NCBI GenBank assembly: GCA_963698735.1
Contig: CAVOSA010000022.1
Span: forward strand, 62,001-126,000
Source: RPQJ01 sp963698735
Lineage (GTDB): Bacteria > Pseudomonadota > Gammaproteobacteria > Steroidobacterales > Steroidobacteraceae
Reading direction: 5' to 3'
Length of the DNA stretch: 64,000 bases
Shown here: piece by piece, positions 16,483 through 24,664 of the stretch
Layout of the letters: each line of letters begins with the position of its first letter
Position numbering within the stretch: position 1 is the first letter of the stretch
Notes under the pieces: generated by a model
The model's database searches: none
The model's input: the letters and a program-made list of their open reading frames with translations, nothing else
Told to the model about the DNA's origin: nothing
Position numbers and translations under genes: made by a program

Positions 16483-18041
16483 TCAGAAGCCGAGCGCCTT
16501 GCGCATGACGTGAAAGACCGTGTTCTGCTCCATCGTGCCGCGGAACAGGTACGCCTGCGGTCCGCCGGCATAGATCGCAACGTCCTCGCCGGCGTGCGAT
16601 TCGGAGCCCAGGGGCACCAGGGCCTCCTGGTGATAGCCCGGCGACTCGACGTCGTCGCGGGCCTCGACGTGCCTGCCCGTCCTGATCGGGCGCTCCGCGT
16701 CCGGGCGGCGAGTGGGCGGGAACGTCGCGTAGCCGCGGCCGTTCAGGTACCCGAGCGTCGTATAGGGTTTGCCGTCGCTGGCCCGCGCCGGCTTGCTCGA
16801 GTCGGGTTCGACCACCAGTCCCAGGATCGGGTTGCCGCGCTGCGGATAGCCGGCGATGTTGAAGACGTGGCTATGGTCCGCGGTGACGATCACGAGGGTG
16901 TCCATGGGGTCGGTCAGGGCCAGTGCCGTGCGCACCGCGTCCGACAAGGCAATCGTGTCCGTGAGCGCGCGGTACGCGTTGCCGGCGTGATGCGCGTGAT
17001 CGATGCGGCCGCCTTCCACCATCAGGTAGAAGCCCTTGTCGTTGTTGCGCAGGATGCCGATGGCCTTCGCTGTCATCTCTGCGAGCGAAGGCTCGCCGGC
17101 ACCATCGCGCCCTGCGGTGCCGTCGGTCGGGCGGCGATCAGCCTCGTACTGCATGTGTGAAGGCTCAAACAGCCCGAGCAGGTGTTGCGTGCTCTGCGGG
17201 TCGATCGCCTCGAACTGCTCGCGGTTCCAGACGTACTTCGAGCCCGGCTGCGCCGCGAGCCATTCGTCGACCAGGTCCCGGCCGTCCTTGCGCCCGCCGT
17301 TCTGTGCCGGGTACTCGGGATCGGCAACGGTTCGCGGCTTGAACTGTCTGCGTCCGCCGCCGAGCACCACCTCGATGCCGTATTGCCGCTGGACGGCGAC
17401 GAGTTGCGCGGCAATGTCGGGGACCGACGCATCGTCGGGCAGGCTCGCGTCCGACTCCCAGTCCCGGTTGCCGGTGTGCGCGTAGTTTGCTGCCGGTGTC
17501 GCGTGGGTGATCCGCGTCGTCGTGACGATGCCCGTCGCGAGTCCACGGGCCTCGGCCAGTTCCAGGATCGTCGTCAGCGCGTGTTGCCGGTGACGGCTGC
17601 GTCCTTGACGCCTTCGCCGATGGTTTCGTCGACCGCCAGCGACCCGCCACGGGTCTTGACCCCGGTCACGAGCGCCGTGGCAGTGGGTGCCGAATCCGAC
17701 GTCTGCTGGTTGACGCTGTAGGTCTTCGACAGCGCCAGGAAGGGCAGTTGCTCGAAGGCCAGCTGGTGCTCCTCGCCCGGTCCGCCGCGCCGCTGACCTT
17801 CGAGGATGCGTGCGGCGGTCACCGTCGAGACGCCCATGCCGTCACCCACGAACAGGATCACGTTGCGTGCCTTGCCCTTGTCGATCGGGTCGCGTTCGCG
17901 CGCGGCCACGGCCGCCGCGCCAGATCGGTACCAGGCCGCGGCCTGCGGGTTCGTGGGTTCCCCCGCGACAGCGATACAGGAGACTGCAAGCGGCAACAGG
18001 GCGAGGCTGAGTGCGGTGATGGGGTTGCGCTTCAGGTTCAT
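16483..18041 (-). pseudogene. Alkaline phosphatase (PhoA family), frameshifted
   Basis: A secreted phosphomonoesterase that releases phosphate from organic esters. About 519 residues when joined. The start ATG at 18041 begins a signal peptide (MNLKRNPITALSLALLPLA). Key residues are the metal ligand in FVGDGMG, the nucleophile region QTSDSAPTATALVTG, VEGGRIDHAHH, TADHSHVF and the late ESHAGEDVAIYA histidine. At about 17580 one base is missing: the sequence reads AAVTGNT then stops, while adding one base gives an unbroken GNTALTTILELAEARGL continuation to the end. All catalytic elements are present on both sides. No phosphate-responsive box was looked for beyond visual inspection, and none was obvious. 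Confidence 0.88.
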
Positions 18042-18231
18042 CGGGATGCGGGCTGTAGCGGGCTGGCGGGGCCGGCGGGCGGGCGCTACCTTGCCACGCG
18101 CCGGCGACAATTGCATGACCGGGAAACGCTCCCCTGTTGCCACCGCTGGATGTTGGCGGGGAGTACCAATCCCCGGCCGGCTGCGCGGGCGGCTAGAATT
18201 CCCACAGTCGTTCCGATCCGGTGACTGCCGC

Positions 18232-18777
18232 GTGGCCAAGATCCTGTTCCTGTATCACGGTGTGTACGGTCACACGCTCAAGATCAGCGGTGTGATGCGC
18301 GACGAACTCGTCAGGCTGGGCCATGCCGCCGCAGTCCGGCCGCTGGTCGATGGCCTGCAGGACGCCGCAGATTTCGACGCGATCGTCATCGGTGCGAGCA
18401 TCCGCCACGGCAAGCACAATCCGGCAGTTTACGAGTTCATCGACCAGCATCGCGCGCTGCTCGACAGCAAGCCGAATGCGTTCTTCTCCGTGAGCCTGGT
18501 CGCGCGCAAGCCGCACAAGAACACGCCCGAAACGAACCCGTACATGCAGAAGTTCCTGGGACTGACCACTTGGCGTCCCAGGCTGCTCGCCGTGTTCGGC
18601 GGGCTGCTCGACTACCAGCGCTACGGATTCTTCGACCGCCACATCATCCGCCTGATCATGCGCATCACCGGTGGTCCGACCGACCTGCACACCAACGTCG
18701 AGTTCACGCCCTGGGACGAAGTGCGCCGGTTCGCGGGGCGCGTGGCAATGCTGGCCGAGGGCCAGGCACCGGGCTGA
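18232..18777 (+). CDS. hemG: Flavodoxin-like protoporphyrinogen oxidase HemG
   Basis: A 181-residue flavodoxin-fold protein matching menaquinone-dependent protoporphyrinogen IX dehydrogenase, which makes protoporphyrin IX in heme synthesis and passes electrons to the quinone pool. Features are the FMN-binding start KILFLYHGVYGHTLKI, the second FMN loop IVIGASIRHGKHNP and the HemG-type long insertion RKPHKNTPETNPYMQKFL, followed by a C-terminal GGPTDLHTNVEFTPWDEV. The start is GTG at 18232, because homology begins at VAKILFLY and no ATG is available. A gene for a small heme-type membrane protein follows 22 bp downstream. Confidence 0.88.
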   Translation: MAKILFLYHGVYGHTLKISGVMRDELVRLGHAAAVRPLVDGLQDAADFDAIVIGASIRHGKHNPAVYEFIDQHRALLDSKPNAFFSVSLVARKPHKNTPETNPYMQKFLGLTTWRPRLLAVFGGLLDYQRYGFFDRHIIRLIMRITGGPTDLHTNVEFTPWDEVRRFAGRVAMLAEGQAPG

Positions 18778-18799
18778 TGGTGTTGATTTCGCAGTACTC

Positions 18800-19318
18800 A
18801 TGAACGCCGTGCAACGCGAGACGACCGTCAACCGGCTGCACCTGGTCGTGGCGTTGCTGGCGCTGTGGCTCGTGTTCACCAGTCCCTGGGTGTCGATGCT
18901 GCGTCGAGTCCCGGGCAGTGCGGGCTTCTTCGACTACGCGCACATGATCCTCGGCGTCCTCGCGCTTCTCGTCGGCACTCTCTATGGAATCGTCGTCGTG
19001 CAGGGCGGGCGCTGGAAACTCTACTTCCCCCTGGCCGCGGGCAATGCCGCGGCGGTCGGCCGTGATCTCGCTGGACTGTTGCGTGGCAAGGTGCCGGCGG
19101 CGGAGGGTGGCGGGCTCTTCGGCGCGATCGAAGGGCTGCTGCTCATGGCGCTCGTCACGGCGGGCATGTCAGGCGTCGTCTGGTTCCTGCTGCAGGGCTC
19201 CGAGGCCGCTCTCACCTGGCGCGTGCTGCACATCGTCTGCGCGCGAATAATGATTGCGGCCGGCGTGCTGCACGTCCTGGCCGTTGCATCGCACCTGGTC
19301 GATTTCGTGCGGGACTAG
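18800..19318 (+). CDS. Four-helix membrane protein, b561/b-cytochrome-like
   Basis: 172 residues with four predicted transmembrane helices. Histidines sit at helix positions compatible with b-heme ligation (RLHLVVALLALW near residue 13, DYAHMILG near 43, VLHIVCARIM and HVLAVASHLVD in the last helix). This resembles cytochrome b561-type membrane subunits (inference). It lies 22 bp after hemG on the same strand, so it may take electrons from, or act beside, the quinone-linked HemG. The ATG at 18800 is the first start in the gap. It could also be an unrelated four-helix protein. Confidence 0.65.
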   Translation: MNAVQRETTVNRLHLVVALLALWLVFTSPWVSMLRRVPGSAGFFDYAHMILGVLALLVGTLYGIVVVQGGRWKLYFPLAAGNAAAVGRDLAGLLRGKVPAAEGGGLFGAIEGLLLMALVTAGMSGVVWFLLQGSEAALTWRVLHIVCARIMIAAGVLHVLAVASHLVDFVRD

Positions 19319-19321
19319 CGC

Positions 19322-19468
19322 TCAGTCCCAGCCTTCCGTCCCCGGCTTCTGGTTCATGAGCTTCTTGAGCTTCCCTGACAGGTAGAAGCCCATCACGATG
19401 ATGAACAGGATGACGCCGAGGCTGAGCAGCCCGTAGTCGGTCGTAAACAGCAGCTTGAAGGTTTCCAT
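19322..19468 (-). CDS. DUF3149 micro-protein
   Basis: A 48-residue, one-helix membrane protein not long enough for most gene finders. The N-terminus METFKLLFTTDYGLLSLGV and the hydrophobic helix (about residues 14-31) are typical of DUF3149, followed by a Lys-rich cytoplasmic tail (SGKLKKLMNQK). A GGGAGAA ribosome site precedes the ATG by 5 nt. It is convergent with the b561-like gene (3-bp gap). DUF3149 proteins are small proteobacterial membrane proteins of unknown role. Confidence 0.8.
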   Translation of the reverse strand: METFKLLFTTDYGLLSLGVILFIIVMGFYLSGKLKKLMNQKPGTEGWD

Positions 19469-19550
19469 CGAGTTCTCCCGGGCCTGCCCGCGTGATTCGG
19501 TGGAAGGTAATCCGCGAACGGCGAGCCGGGCAGTGGTGAAAACCGCTAGT

Positions 19551-19576
19551 GCGGGAGAGGGTTGGGGTGAGGGACC
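19551..19576 (+). repeat. Dispersed GCGGGAGAGGG-type intergenic repeat, copy 1
   Basis: The GCGGGAGAGGGTTGGGGTGAGG motif directly abuts the ahpF stop codon. Related copies lie at 21187-21229 and 41275-41318. Similar short elements are scattered between genes in many proteobacteria, usually near stop codons. Confidence 0.6.
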
Positions 19577-21181
19577 TCATGCTGCCGCGGCCTCGCCCGA
19601 TGCCGGCACCGGCACCCGGATCAGGTGATCGAAGGCGCTGAGCGCCGCCTTGGAGCCTTCGCCCATTGCGATGATGATCTGCTTATACGGCACCGTGGTG
19701 GCATCGCCCGCCGCGAATACGCCGGGCAGCGACGTCTGGCCCTTCGCGTCCACTTCGATCTCGCCGCGCGGTGAGAGCGCCACCGTGCCCTTGAGCCAGT
19801 CGGTGTTCGGCAGCAGTCCGATCTGCACGAACACGCCCTCGAGTTCCACGCGATGGACGTCCCCGGTGCTGCGGTCCTTGTAGCTCAGCGCGTTGACCTT
19901 GCCGTCCGCGCCATGCACTTCGGTCGTCTGCGCCGAGACGATCACGCGCACGTTCGGCAGGCTGCGCAACTTGCGCTGCAGCACCTCGTCCGCGCGCAGC
20001 TTGCCGTCGAACTCGAGCAGCGTGACGTGCGCGACGATGCCTGCGAGGTCGATCGCCGCCTCGACGCCGGAGTTGCCGCCGCCGATCACTGCGACGCGCT
20101 TGCCCTTGAACAGCGGGCCGTCGCAGTGCGGGCAGTACGCCACGCCGCGGCCGCTGTACTCGTTCTCGCCTGGCACGTTCATCTTGCGCCAGCGGGCGCC
20201 GGTCGAAATGATCACCGAGCGGCTGCGCAGCTGCGCTCCGCTCTCGAGGCGGACGGTGAACAGGCCGTCGTCGCCCGCCGGCTCGAGCGCGGCCGCTCGC
20301 TGCAGGTTCATGATGTCCACTTCGTAGTGCTTGACATGTTCCTCGAGCGCTGCCGCGAGCTTCGGACCTTCCGTTGCCTTGACCGAGATGAAGTTCTCGA
20401 TGCCGAGCGTGTCCATTACCTGGCCGCCGAAGCGATCGGCGACCACACCCGTGCGGATTCCCTTGCGGGCCGCATAGATGGCCGCGGACGAACCCGCGGG
20501 GCCACCGCCCACGACGAGCACGTCGAACGCTGCCTTGGCGTTGATGCCCTCAGCCGCGCGCTCACCGGCGCTGGTGTCGATCTTCGCCAGGATCTCTTCG
20601 AGGCTGATGCGGCCCTGCGAGAACTCCCTGCCGTTCAGGAACACGTACGGCACGGCCATGATCTGGCGGGCCTCGACCTCGGGCTGGAACAGCGCGCCGT
20701 CGATCATCGTCGTGCGCACGCCGGGGTTCAGCACGGCCAGCAGATTGAGCGACTGCACGACCTCGGGGCAGTTGTGGCACGAGAGCGAGATGAAGACCTC
20801 GAAGTTGAAGTCGCCCTTGAGCGCCTTGATCTGCTCGATCACGACGTCATCGACCCTGGGTGGGTAGCCGCCGGCCTGCAGCAGCGCGAGTACCAGCGAG
20901 GTGAATTCGTGGCCCATCGGGATGCCCGCGAAGTCGATCCCGATGTCGCCGCCGGCGCGCGTGACGCGGAACGAAGGCGTGCGCCTGCCCGCGGGCACGG
21001 CGCTGCCGCGGGTTTCGCGGTAGCTGACCAGGCTCGACAGCGGCGCGATCTCCTGCAGCAGTTCCTGCATTTCGCGGGCGGCGTCGGAGTCGTCGAGGGC
21101 GGCGATGATCTCGATCGGCTGCGTGAGCCGGCCGAGGTAGCCCTGGAGTTGTTCCTTGAGAGCGCTGTCGAGCATTTTCAT
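19577..21181 (-). CDS. ahpF: Alkyl hydroperoxide reductase subunit F
   Basis: An NADH-dependent flavoprotein that re-reduces AhpC after it destroys hydrogen peroxide and organic peroxides. 534 residues. The N-terminal tandem thioredoxin-fold domain carries the CHNC pair (135-138). The FAD motif is GGGPAG (225-230), the active-site redox pair is CPHC (350-353), and the NADH motif is GGGNSG. This domain order and length are canonical. Starts MKMLDS or, two codons later, MLDS are both possible; the second has a GGAG 6 nt upstream and matches the E. coli start. It lies downstream of ahpC with 63 bp between, which include a repeat hairpin, so AhpC may be made in excess of AhpF. Confidence 0.97.
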   Translation of the reverse strand: MKMLDSALKEQLQGYLGRLTQPIEIIAALDDSDAAREMQELLQEIAPLSSLVSYRETRGSAVPAGRRTPSFRVTRAGGDIGIDFAGIPMGHEFTSLVLALLQAGGYPPRVDDVVIEQIKALKGDFNFEVFISLSCHNCPEVVQSLNLLAVLNPGVRTTMIDGALFQPEVEARQIMAVPYVFLNGREFSQGRISLEEILAKIDTSAGERAAEGINAKAAFDVLVVGGGPAGSSAAIYAARKGIRTGVVADRFGGQVMDTLGIENFISVKATEGPKLAAALEEHVKHYEVDIMNLQRAAALEPAGDDGLFTVRLESGAQLRSRSVIISTGARWRKMNVPGENEYSGRGVAYCPHCDGPLFKGKRVAVIGGGNSGVEAAIDLAGIVAHVTLLEFDGKLRADEVLQRKLRSLPNVRVIVSAQTTEVHGADGKVNALSYKDRSTGDVHRVELEGVFVQIGLLPNTDWLKGTVALSPRGEIEVDAKGQTSLPGVFAAGDATTVPYKQIIIAMGEGSKAALSAFDHLIRVPVPASGEAAAA

Positions 21182-21186
21182 CTCCG

Positions 21187-21229
21187 TCCCCCTCTCGCCG
21201 TAAGGCGGGAGGGGGTTGGGGGGAGGGGC
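21187..21229. repeat. Dispersed intergenic repeat, copy 2 (ahpC-ahpF spacer)
   Basis: CCCTCTCGCC-GTAA-GGCGGGAGGGGG imperfect stem-loop followed by TTGGGGGGAGGGG. It sits between ahpC and ahpF. A hairpin there could attenuate or process the message and set the AhpC/AhpF ratio (inference). Confidence 0.6.
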
Positions 21230-21244
21230 TTGAATCCCTGGGAC

Positions 21245-21808
21245 TTAGATCTTGCCGACCAGGTCGAGCGACGGCCTCAGCGTCTTCGCGCCGTCGTTCC
21301 ACTTCGCCGGGCACACTTCGCCCGGGTGTGCGGCGACGTATTGGGCGGCCTTGAGTTTGCGCAGCGTCTCCTTGACGTCACGCGCGATGGCGTTGTCGTG
21401 GACCTCGAGCGTCTTGATCACGCCGTTCGGGTCGATCACGAACGTGCCGCGCAGTGCGAGGCCCGCTTCGTCGATGTGCACGCCGAAGCCGCGCGTCAGG
21501 GTGTGCGTCGGGTCGCCGACCAGCGGGAATTTCGCCTTGCCGACGGCCGGCGAGGTCTCGTGCCACACCTTGTGCGAGAAGTGCGTGTCCGTCGTGACGA
21601 TGTACACCTCCGCGCCCAGCTTCTGGAATTCGGCGTAATTGTCGGCCGCGTCCTCGACTTCCGTCGGGCAATTGAAGGTGAAGGCCGCTGGCATGAAGAT
21701 CACGACCGACCACTTGCCCTTCATGGACTCGTTGCTGACTTCGACGAACTTGCCGTTGTGGAACGCCTGCGTTTTGAACGCCGGTACGGAGGTGTTGATG
21801 AGCGACAT
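21245..21808 (-). CDS. ahpC: Alkyl hydroperoxide reductase subunit C (typical 2-Cys peroxiredoxin)
   Basis: Reduces hydrogen peroxide, peroxynitrite and alkyl hydroperoxides. The 187 residues are exactly the length of the E. coli enzyme. Peroxidatic Cys47 lies in FTFNCPTE and resolving Cys166 in GEVCPAKW; the GDPTHTL and RGTFVIDP segments are also conserved. The start MSLINTSVPAF at 21808 was chosen by family alignment over a longer in-frame start. It is first in an ahpC-ahpF operon and divergent from an amidohydrolase gene; an OxyR-like palindrome lies in the shared upstream region. Confidence 0.98.
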   Translation of the reverse strand: MSLINTSVPAFKTQAFHNGKFVEVSNESMKGKWSVVIFMPAAFTFNCPTEVEDAADNYAEFQKLGAEVYIVTTDTHFSHKVWHETSPAVGKAKFPLVGDPTHTLTRGFGVHIDEAGLALRGTFVIDPNGVIKTLEVHDNAIARDVKETLRKLKAAQYVAAHPGEVCPAKWNDGAKTLRPSLDLVGKI

Positions 21809-21902
21809 TGCGGTGGGTCTCCAGTTCGTTGTTTGCCGGTGTGGCAAGGGGGTGGGAAACTTCGATGGCGCGCATTCTGCGCAACCCGGCGCAGTAGAGC
21901 CA

Positions 21903-21939
21903 ATTGATTGTTTTTAGGTAATCAATAGACAAAGGCTAT
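21903..21939. promoter_or_regulatory. OxyR-like binding site upstream of ahpC
   Basis: A perfect ATAG-N7-CTAT block (21925-21939) with a second, degenerate block ATTG-N7-TTAG at the correct 7-nt spacing (21903-21917). This matches the tetranucleotide layout of the OxyR operator (ATAG-N7-CTAT-N7-ATAG-N7-CTAT). It is about 95-130 bp upstream of the ahpC start and overlaps the start region of the divergent amidohydrolase gene. An oxyR gene is not in the window. Confidence 0.6.
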
Positions 21940-21943
21940 GAGT

Positions 21944-22762
21944 ATGGAAATCATCGACGCCTGGGCGCAGCACCCCACGGCCCGGCACCTGAACCACCCG
22001 ATGTTCGAGTCGCTGCGCCGCTGGACGAAGGGCGGGCTGGACTCGCTGGCCGGGGAGATGCCCGTCAAGGCGACGCTCGACGCGATGGACGCGGGCGGCA
22101 TCGGCCGCAGCCTGATCAGCGCGTGGACCGGGCCGCGTGGCGACCTCATCGCGAACGACGAGGTGGCGGCATTCGTGCGCGAGGCGCCCGACCGGCTTGT
22201 CGGCGTAGGCTCGCTCGACATCTCGCGGCCGCGCGCGGCCGTGAAGGAACTGCGGCGCTGCGTGCTCGAGCTGGGGTTCAGGGCCGTCCGCGTGCTGCCC
22301 TGGCTGTGGGAATTGCCGCCGACGCACGCACGCTTTTATCCGATCTACAGCGAATGCTGTGAACTCGGCGTGCCGTTCTGCACGCAGGTCGGGCACACGG
22401 GTCCGCTGATGCCGTCGGAGTTCGGCCGGCCGATCCCGTACCTCGACCAGGTGGCGATCGACTTCCCGGAGCTGGTGATCGTCGGCGGCCACATCGGCTA
22501 TCCGTGGACGGAGGAGATGATCGCCGTCGCGACCAAGCACCCCAACGTGTACATCGACACGTCTGCCTACACGGCCAGGCGCTATCCAACCGTGCTGGTG
22601 GAGTACCTGCGCGGGCATGGCCGGCAAAAGGTGCTGTTCGGCACGAACTGGCCGATGATCCCGCCGGCCAGGGCGCTGGAGGGTCTGGCCGAGTTGCAGC
22701 TGGACGCCGAGGTCGCGGAATGCTTCCTCGGCGCCAATGCGAGGCGGGTGTTTCGCCTCTAG
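21944..22762 (+). CDS. Amidohydrolase-2 family metal-dependent hydrolase
   Basis: 272 residues of the amidohydrolase 2 (TIM-barrel) family, related to decarboxylases and lactonases such as gamma-resorcylate decarboxylase. Features are the N-terminal EIIDAWAQHP (usual DxHxH reduced to DAWAQH), the central CTQVGHTGP histidine, VIVGGHIGYPWTEEMI and the C-terminal LFGTNWPM, where the usual catalytic Asp (GTDxP) is replaced by Asn. The substrate is unknown. The ATG at 21944 is favoured because AAAGG lies 8 nt upstream; the ATG at 21938 is too close to it. It is divergent from ahpC and may be peroxide-regulated through the shared OxyR-like site. Confidence 0.8.
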   Translation: MEIIDAWAQHPTARHLNHPMFESLRRWTKGGLDSLAGEMPVKATLDAMDAGGIGRSLISAWTGPRGDLIANDEVAAFVREAPDRLVGVGSLDISRPRAAVKELRRCVLELGFRAVRVLPWLWELPPTHARFYPIYSECCELGVPFCTQVGHTGPLMPSEFGRPIPYLDQVAIDFPELVIVGGHIGYPWTEEMIAVATKHPNVYIDTSAYTARRYPTVLVEYLRGHGRQKVLFGTNWPMIPPARALEGLAELQLDAEVAECFLGANARRVFRL

Positions 22763-22780
22763 GTCCCGGAGCGAGCGCGG

Positions 22781-23299
22781 TTACTTCAACTGGCCGCGGA
22801 TTTCTCCGACGCGATAGTCGCCCGGGCCCGAATAGGGCGGGTCCACGCCGTCGTAGGTGTGCACGTTGACGTAAGAATTGCCGGCCCGGATCTCTTCGAT
22901 CAACTCGGCCATCGACGAACCCGCCATCGAGCCGGCGAAATCACCGCTGTCGATCGTCCCTTCCACCAGCACCCCGTTGAACTCGCCGCGCTTGGCGGTA
23001 CCACCCGCCTTTGGCCACAACTTCACGACCGGCGGTCCGTTCTGTGAGGCGGCGCCAAGGTGCAGGTCCGCCTGCGAGGGATTCGCGAGCTTGTCGACGG
23101 TGATCTTGTAGTCGATCTTCTTGCCGTCGGCGCTCACGCGCAGTTCGGCGGTGCCGGTCGCCGGCGTCTTGATCGGGTCGGGCAGGCACTGTGCCCCGTC
23201 CATGGTGGCCGTAAATACGCTGTCGGCGGCCTGTGCGGGGATCGCGATGCAGGCAACGGCCGCAACGAGAGTGATGAGTACGCTTCGGGTCTTGAACAT
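22781..23299 (-). CDS. CHRD domain secreted protein
   Basis: 172 residues with a signal peptide (residues 1-24, ending PAQA) and one CHRD domain, a beta-rich fold first seen in chordin and common in secreted bacterial proteins of unknown role. Motifs are TATMDGAQCLPDPIKTPATGTAELRVSADGKKIDY near the start, the DLHLGAASQNGPPVVKLW histidine segment, a central GTIDSGDFAG, and the C-terminal YVNVHT and GEIRGQL. Cells export it to the periplasm or outside. It is last in line behind the PrsW gene with a 93-bp gap, so it may have its own promoter. Confidence 0.88.
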   Translation of the reverse strand: MFKTRSVLITLVAAVACIAIPAQAADSVFTATMDGAQCLPDPIKTPATGTAELRVSADGKKIDYKITVDKLANPSQADLHLGAASQNGPPVVKLWPKAGGTAKRGEFNGVLVEGTIDSGDFAGSMAGSSMAELIEEIRAGNSYVNVHTYDGVDPPYSGPGDYRVGEIRGQLK

Positions 23300-23392
23300 G
23301 GGTGCTCCCAGGGCTTTCTTGCATGGGCAATGTGCGGCCCCGGGGTTCCCGCCGGAATACGTAGTTGCTGCGAACTGGTCGCGTTCTACGCG

Positions 23393-24631
23393 TCAGCCCG
23401 GCAGCTTCTGCCGCAGGGCCGAGATCTGGGCCCGGCGCTGGTCCAGCAGCGCGTCCGTGCCGGGGTCGAAGCCGCGATCCCTGAGCCGCCGCTTGCGGAA
23501 CGCGAGTTCGTTCTGGGCGGTGATGAGCGCCGACGAGACGTCCGCGTGACGCGGGTCGATGCGACGCGTGCGGAACATGCGGTCCGCTCCGATGGCCGCG
23601 TATTCCTCGGCGGTGACGCTGTGACCGATTTCGTCCCGCAGTTCCTCGAGGATCACGCGTCGCTCGGACTTGCCGCTGCGGTAGATGATCGCCGCCAGCA
23701 GCAGCGCAAACGGCAGGAACACGACCAGGTTGGTGATGCTGGCGGAGACCATCGCCTCCCAGATGCCGAGCGTCGGCGGCGCGAGCACTTCCGTGGGCGC
23801 GGCCTCGCCGGCCTTGGCGGCGGCGAGCGCGAAGAACAGCGGCAGCGAGTTATTCCAGGCGTGACCGAGGATCGCGAGCGCGAAGCCGACCACGGGCGCG
23901 AGAATGCGCAACCACATCTTCGGCGTGGCACGCGCCAGGCCGAGCGCCGCGCCGAACATCCCCGAGAACAGCGCATGGCCCGCAAGGCCCAGCCACGCGA
24001 ACCGCGTGCCGATCTGGAAGCCGTACGGTGCGGTGCCGAACTGGACGAAATTCTGCTGCACGTAGAGCGCCGACTCGAACCAGTTGAAGCCGGCGCCGAC
24101 CAGCGCGCCGTAGATGAAGCCGTCGCGCACGTTGTCGAATTCGCCGCGCAGCAGCCAGAACAGCAGCACGATGCCGATGCCCTTGGTCGTCTCCTCGACG
24201 ATGGGCGCGGAGAGTGGCGCGCCGATCATCAGCGCCGCTTCCGGGCCCAGCATGGTGCCGAGTTCGGGAAACTGCTCCAGCCATTGCGTGACTGCGACGA
24301 TCGCCGCAGTGTTGAGCGGCAGCGCGACCGTCGTGGCGATGAGCCCGCCCCAGAGGAAGGCCGAGGCAAACGCGTAGGGCGACTCGCGTTCGCGCCGGTC
24401 GAGGTACCAGAGGATCAGGATGGGGATCAGCGACATCGCCGACGAGATGGCGAGCGCATGGAGGAATACGCCGGTGGCCGCCGAGCCGAGGCCGGCGACG
24501 ACGGCGCAGATGACCAGGGCCGCGAAGGCCAGCAGGAGTATCAGCGTCCAGGTGAGTGCCCGCGCCACCCGCGGACGCCGCAAGGGCGATGCGAGGGGGT
24601 CGAGCATAAGGTCAAGGGATCCCTGCGACAT
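23393..24631 (-). CDS. PrsW family intramembrane metalloprotease
   Basis: 412 residues with about eight transmembrane helices. The family signatures are EETTK (146-150), GFNWFES (181-187), GLAGHALFSGMFG (His219) and ILGHAWNN (His257); the Glu/His set forms the membrane-embedded metal site. In Bacillus PrsW cleaves the anti-sigma factor RsiW; elsewhere targets are mostly unknown. A cytoplasmic C-terminal extension (about residues 330-412) is charged and helical, longer than in the minimal family. The ATG at 24631 follows GGAG at 9 nt; a second ATG at 24607 is possible. It lies 33 bp after the DUF4010 gene in a leftward operon. Confidence 0.9.
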   Translation of the reverse strand: MSQGSLDLMLDPLASPLRRPRVARALTWTLILLLAFAALVICAVVAGLGSAATGVFLHALAISSAMSLIPILILWYLDRRERESPYAFASAFLWGGLIATTVALPLNTAAIVAVTQWLEQFPELGTMLGPEAALMIGAPLSAPIVEETTKGIGIVLLFWLLRGEFDNVRDGFIYGALVGAGFNWFESALYVQQNFVQFGTAPYGFQIGTRFAWLGLAGHALFSGMFGAALGLARATPKMWLRILAPVVGFALAILGHAWNNSLPLFFALAAAKAGEAAPTEVLAPPTLGIWEAMVSASITNLVVFLPFALLLAAIIYRSGKSERRVILEELRDEIGHSVTAEEYAAIGADRMFRTRRIDPRHADVSSALITAQNELAFRKRRLRDRGFDPGTDALLDQRRAQISALRQKLPG

Positions 24632-24664
24632 CGGACTGTGCTCCTGGCGTGATTCCCCCGCGCG

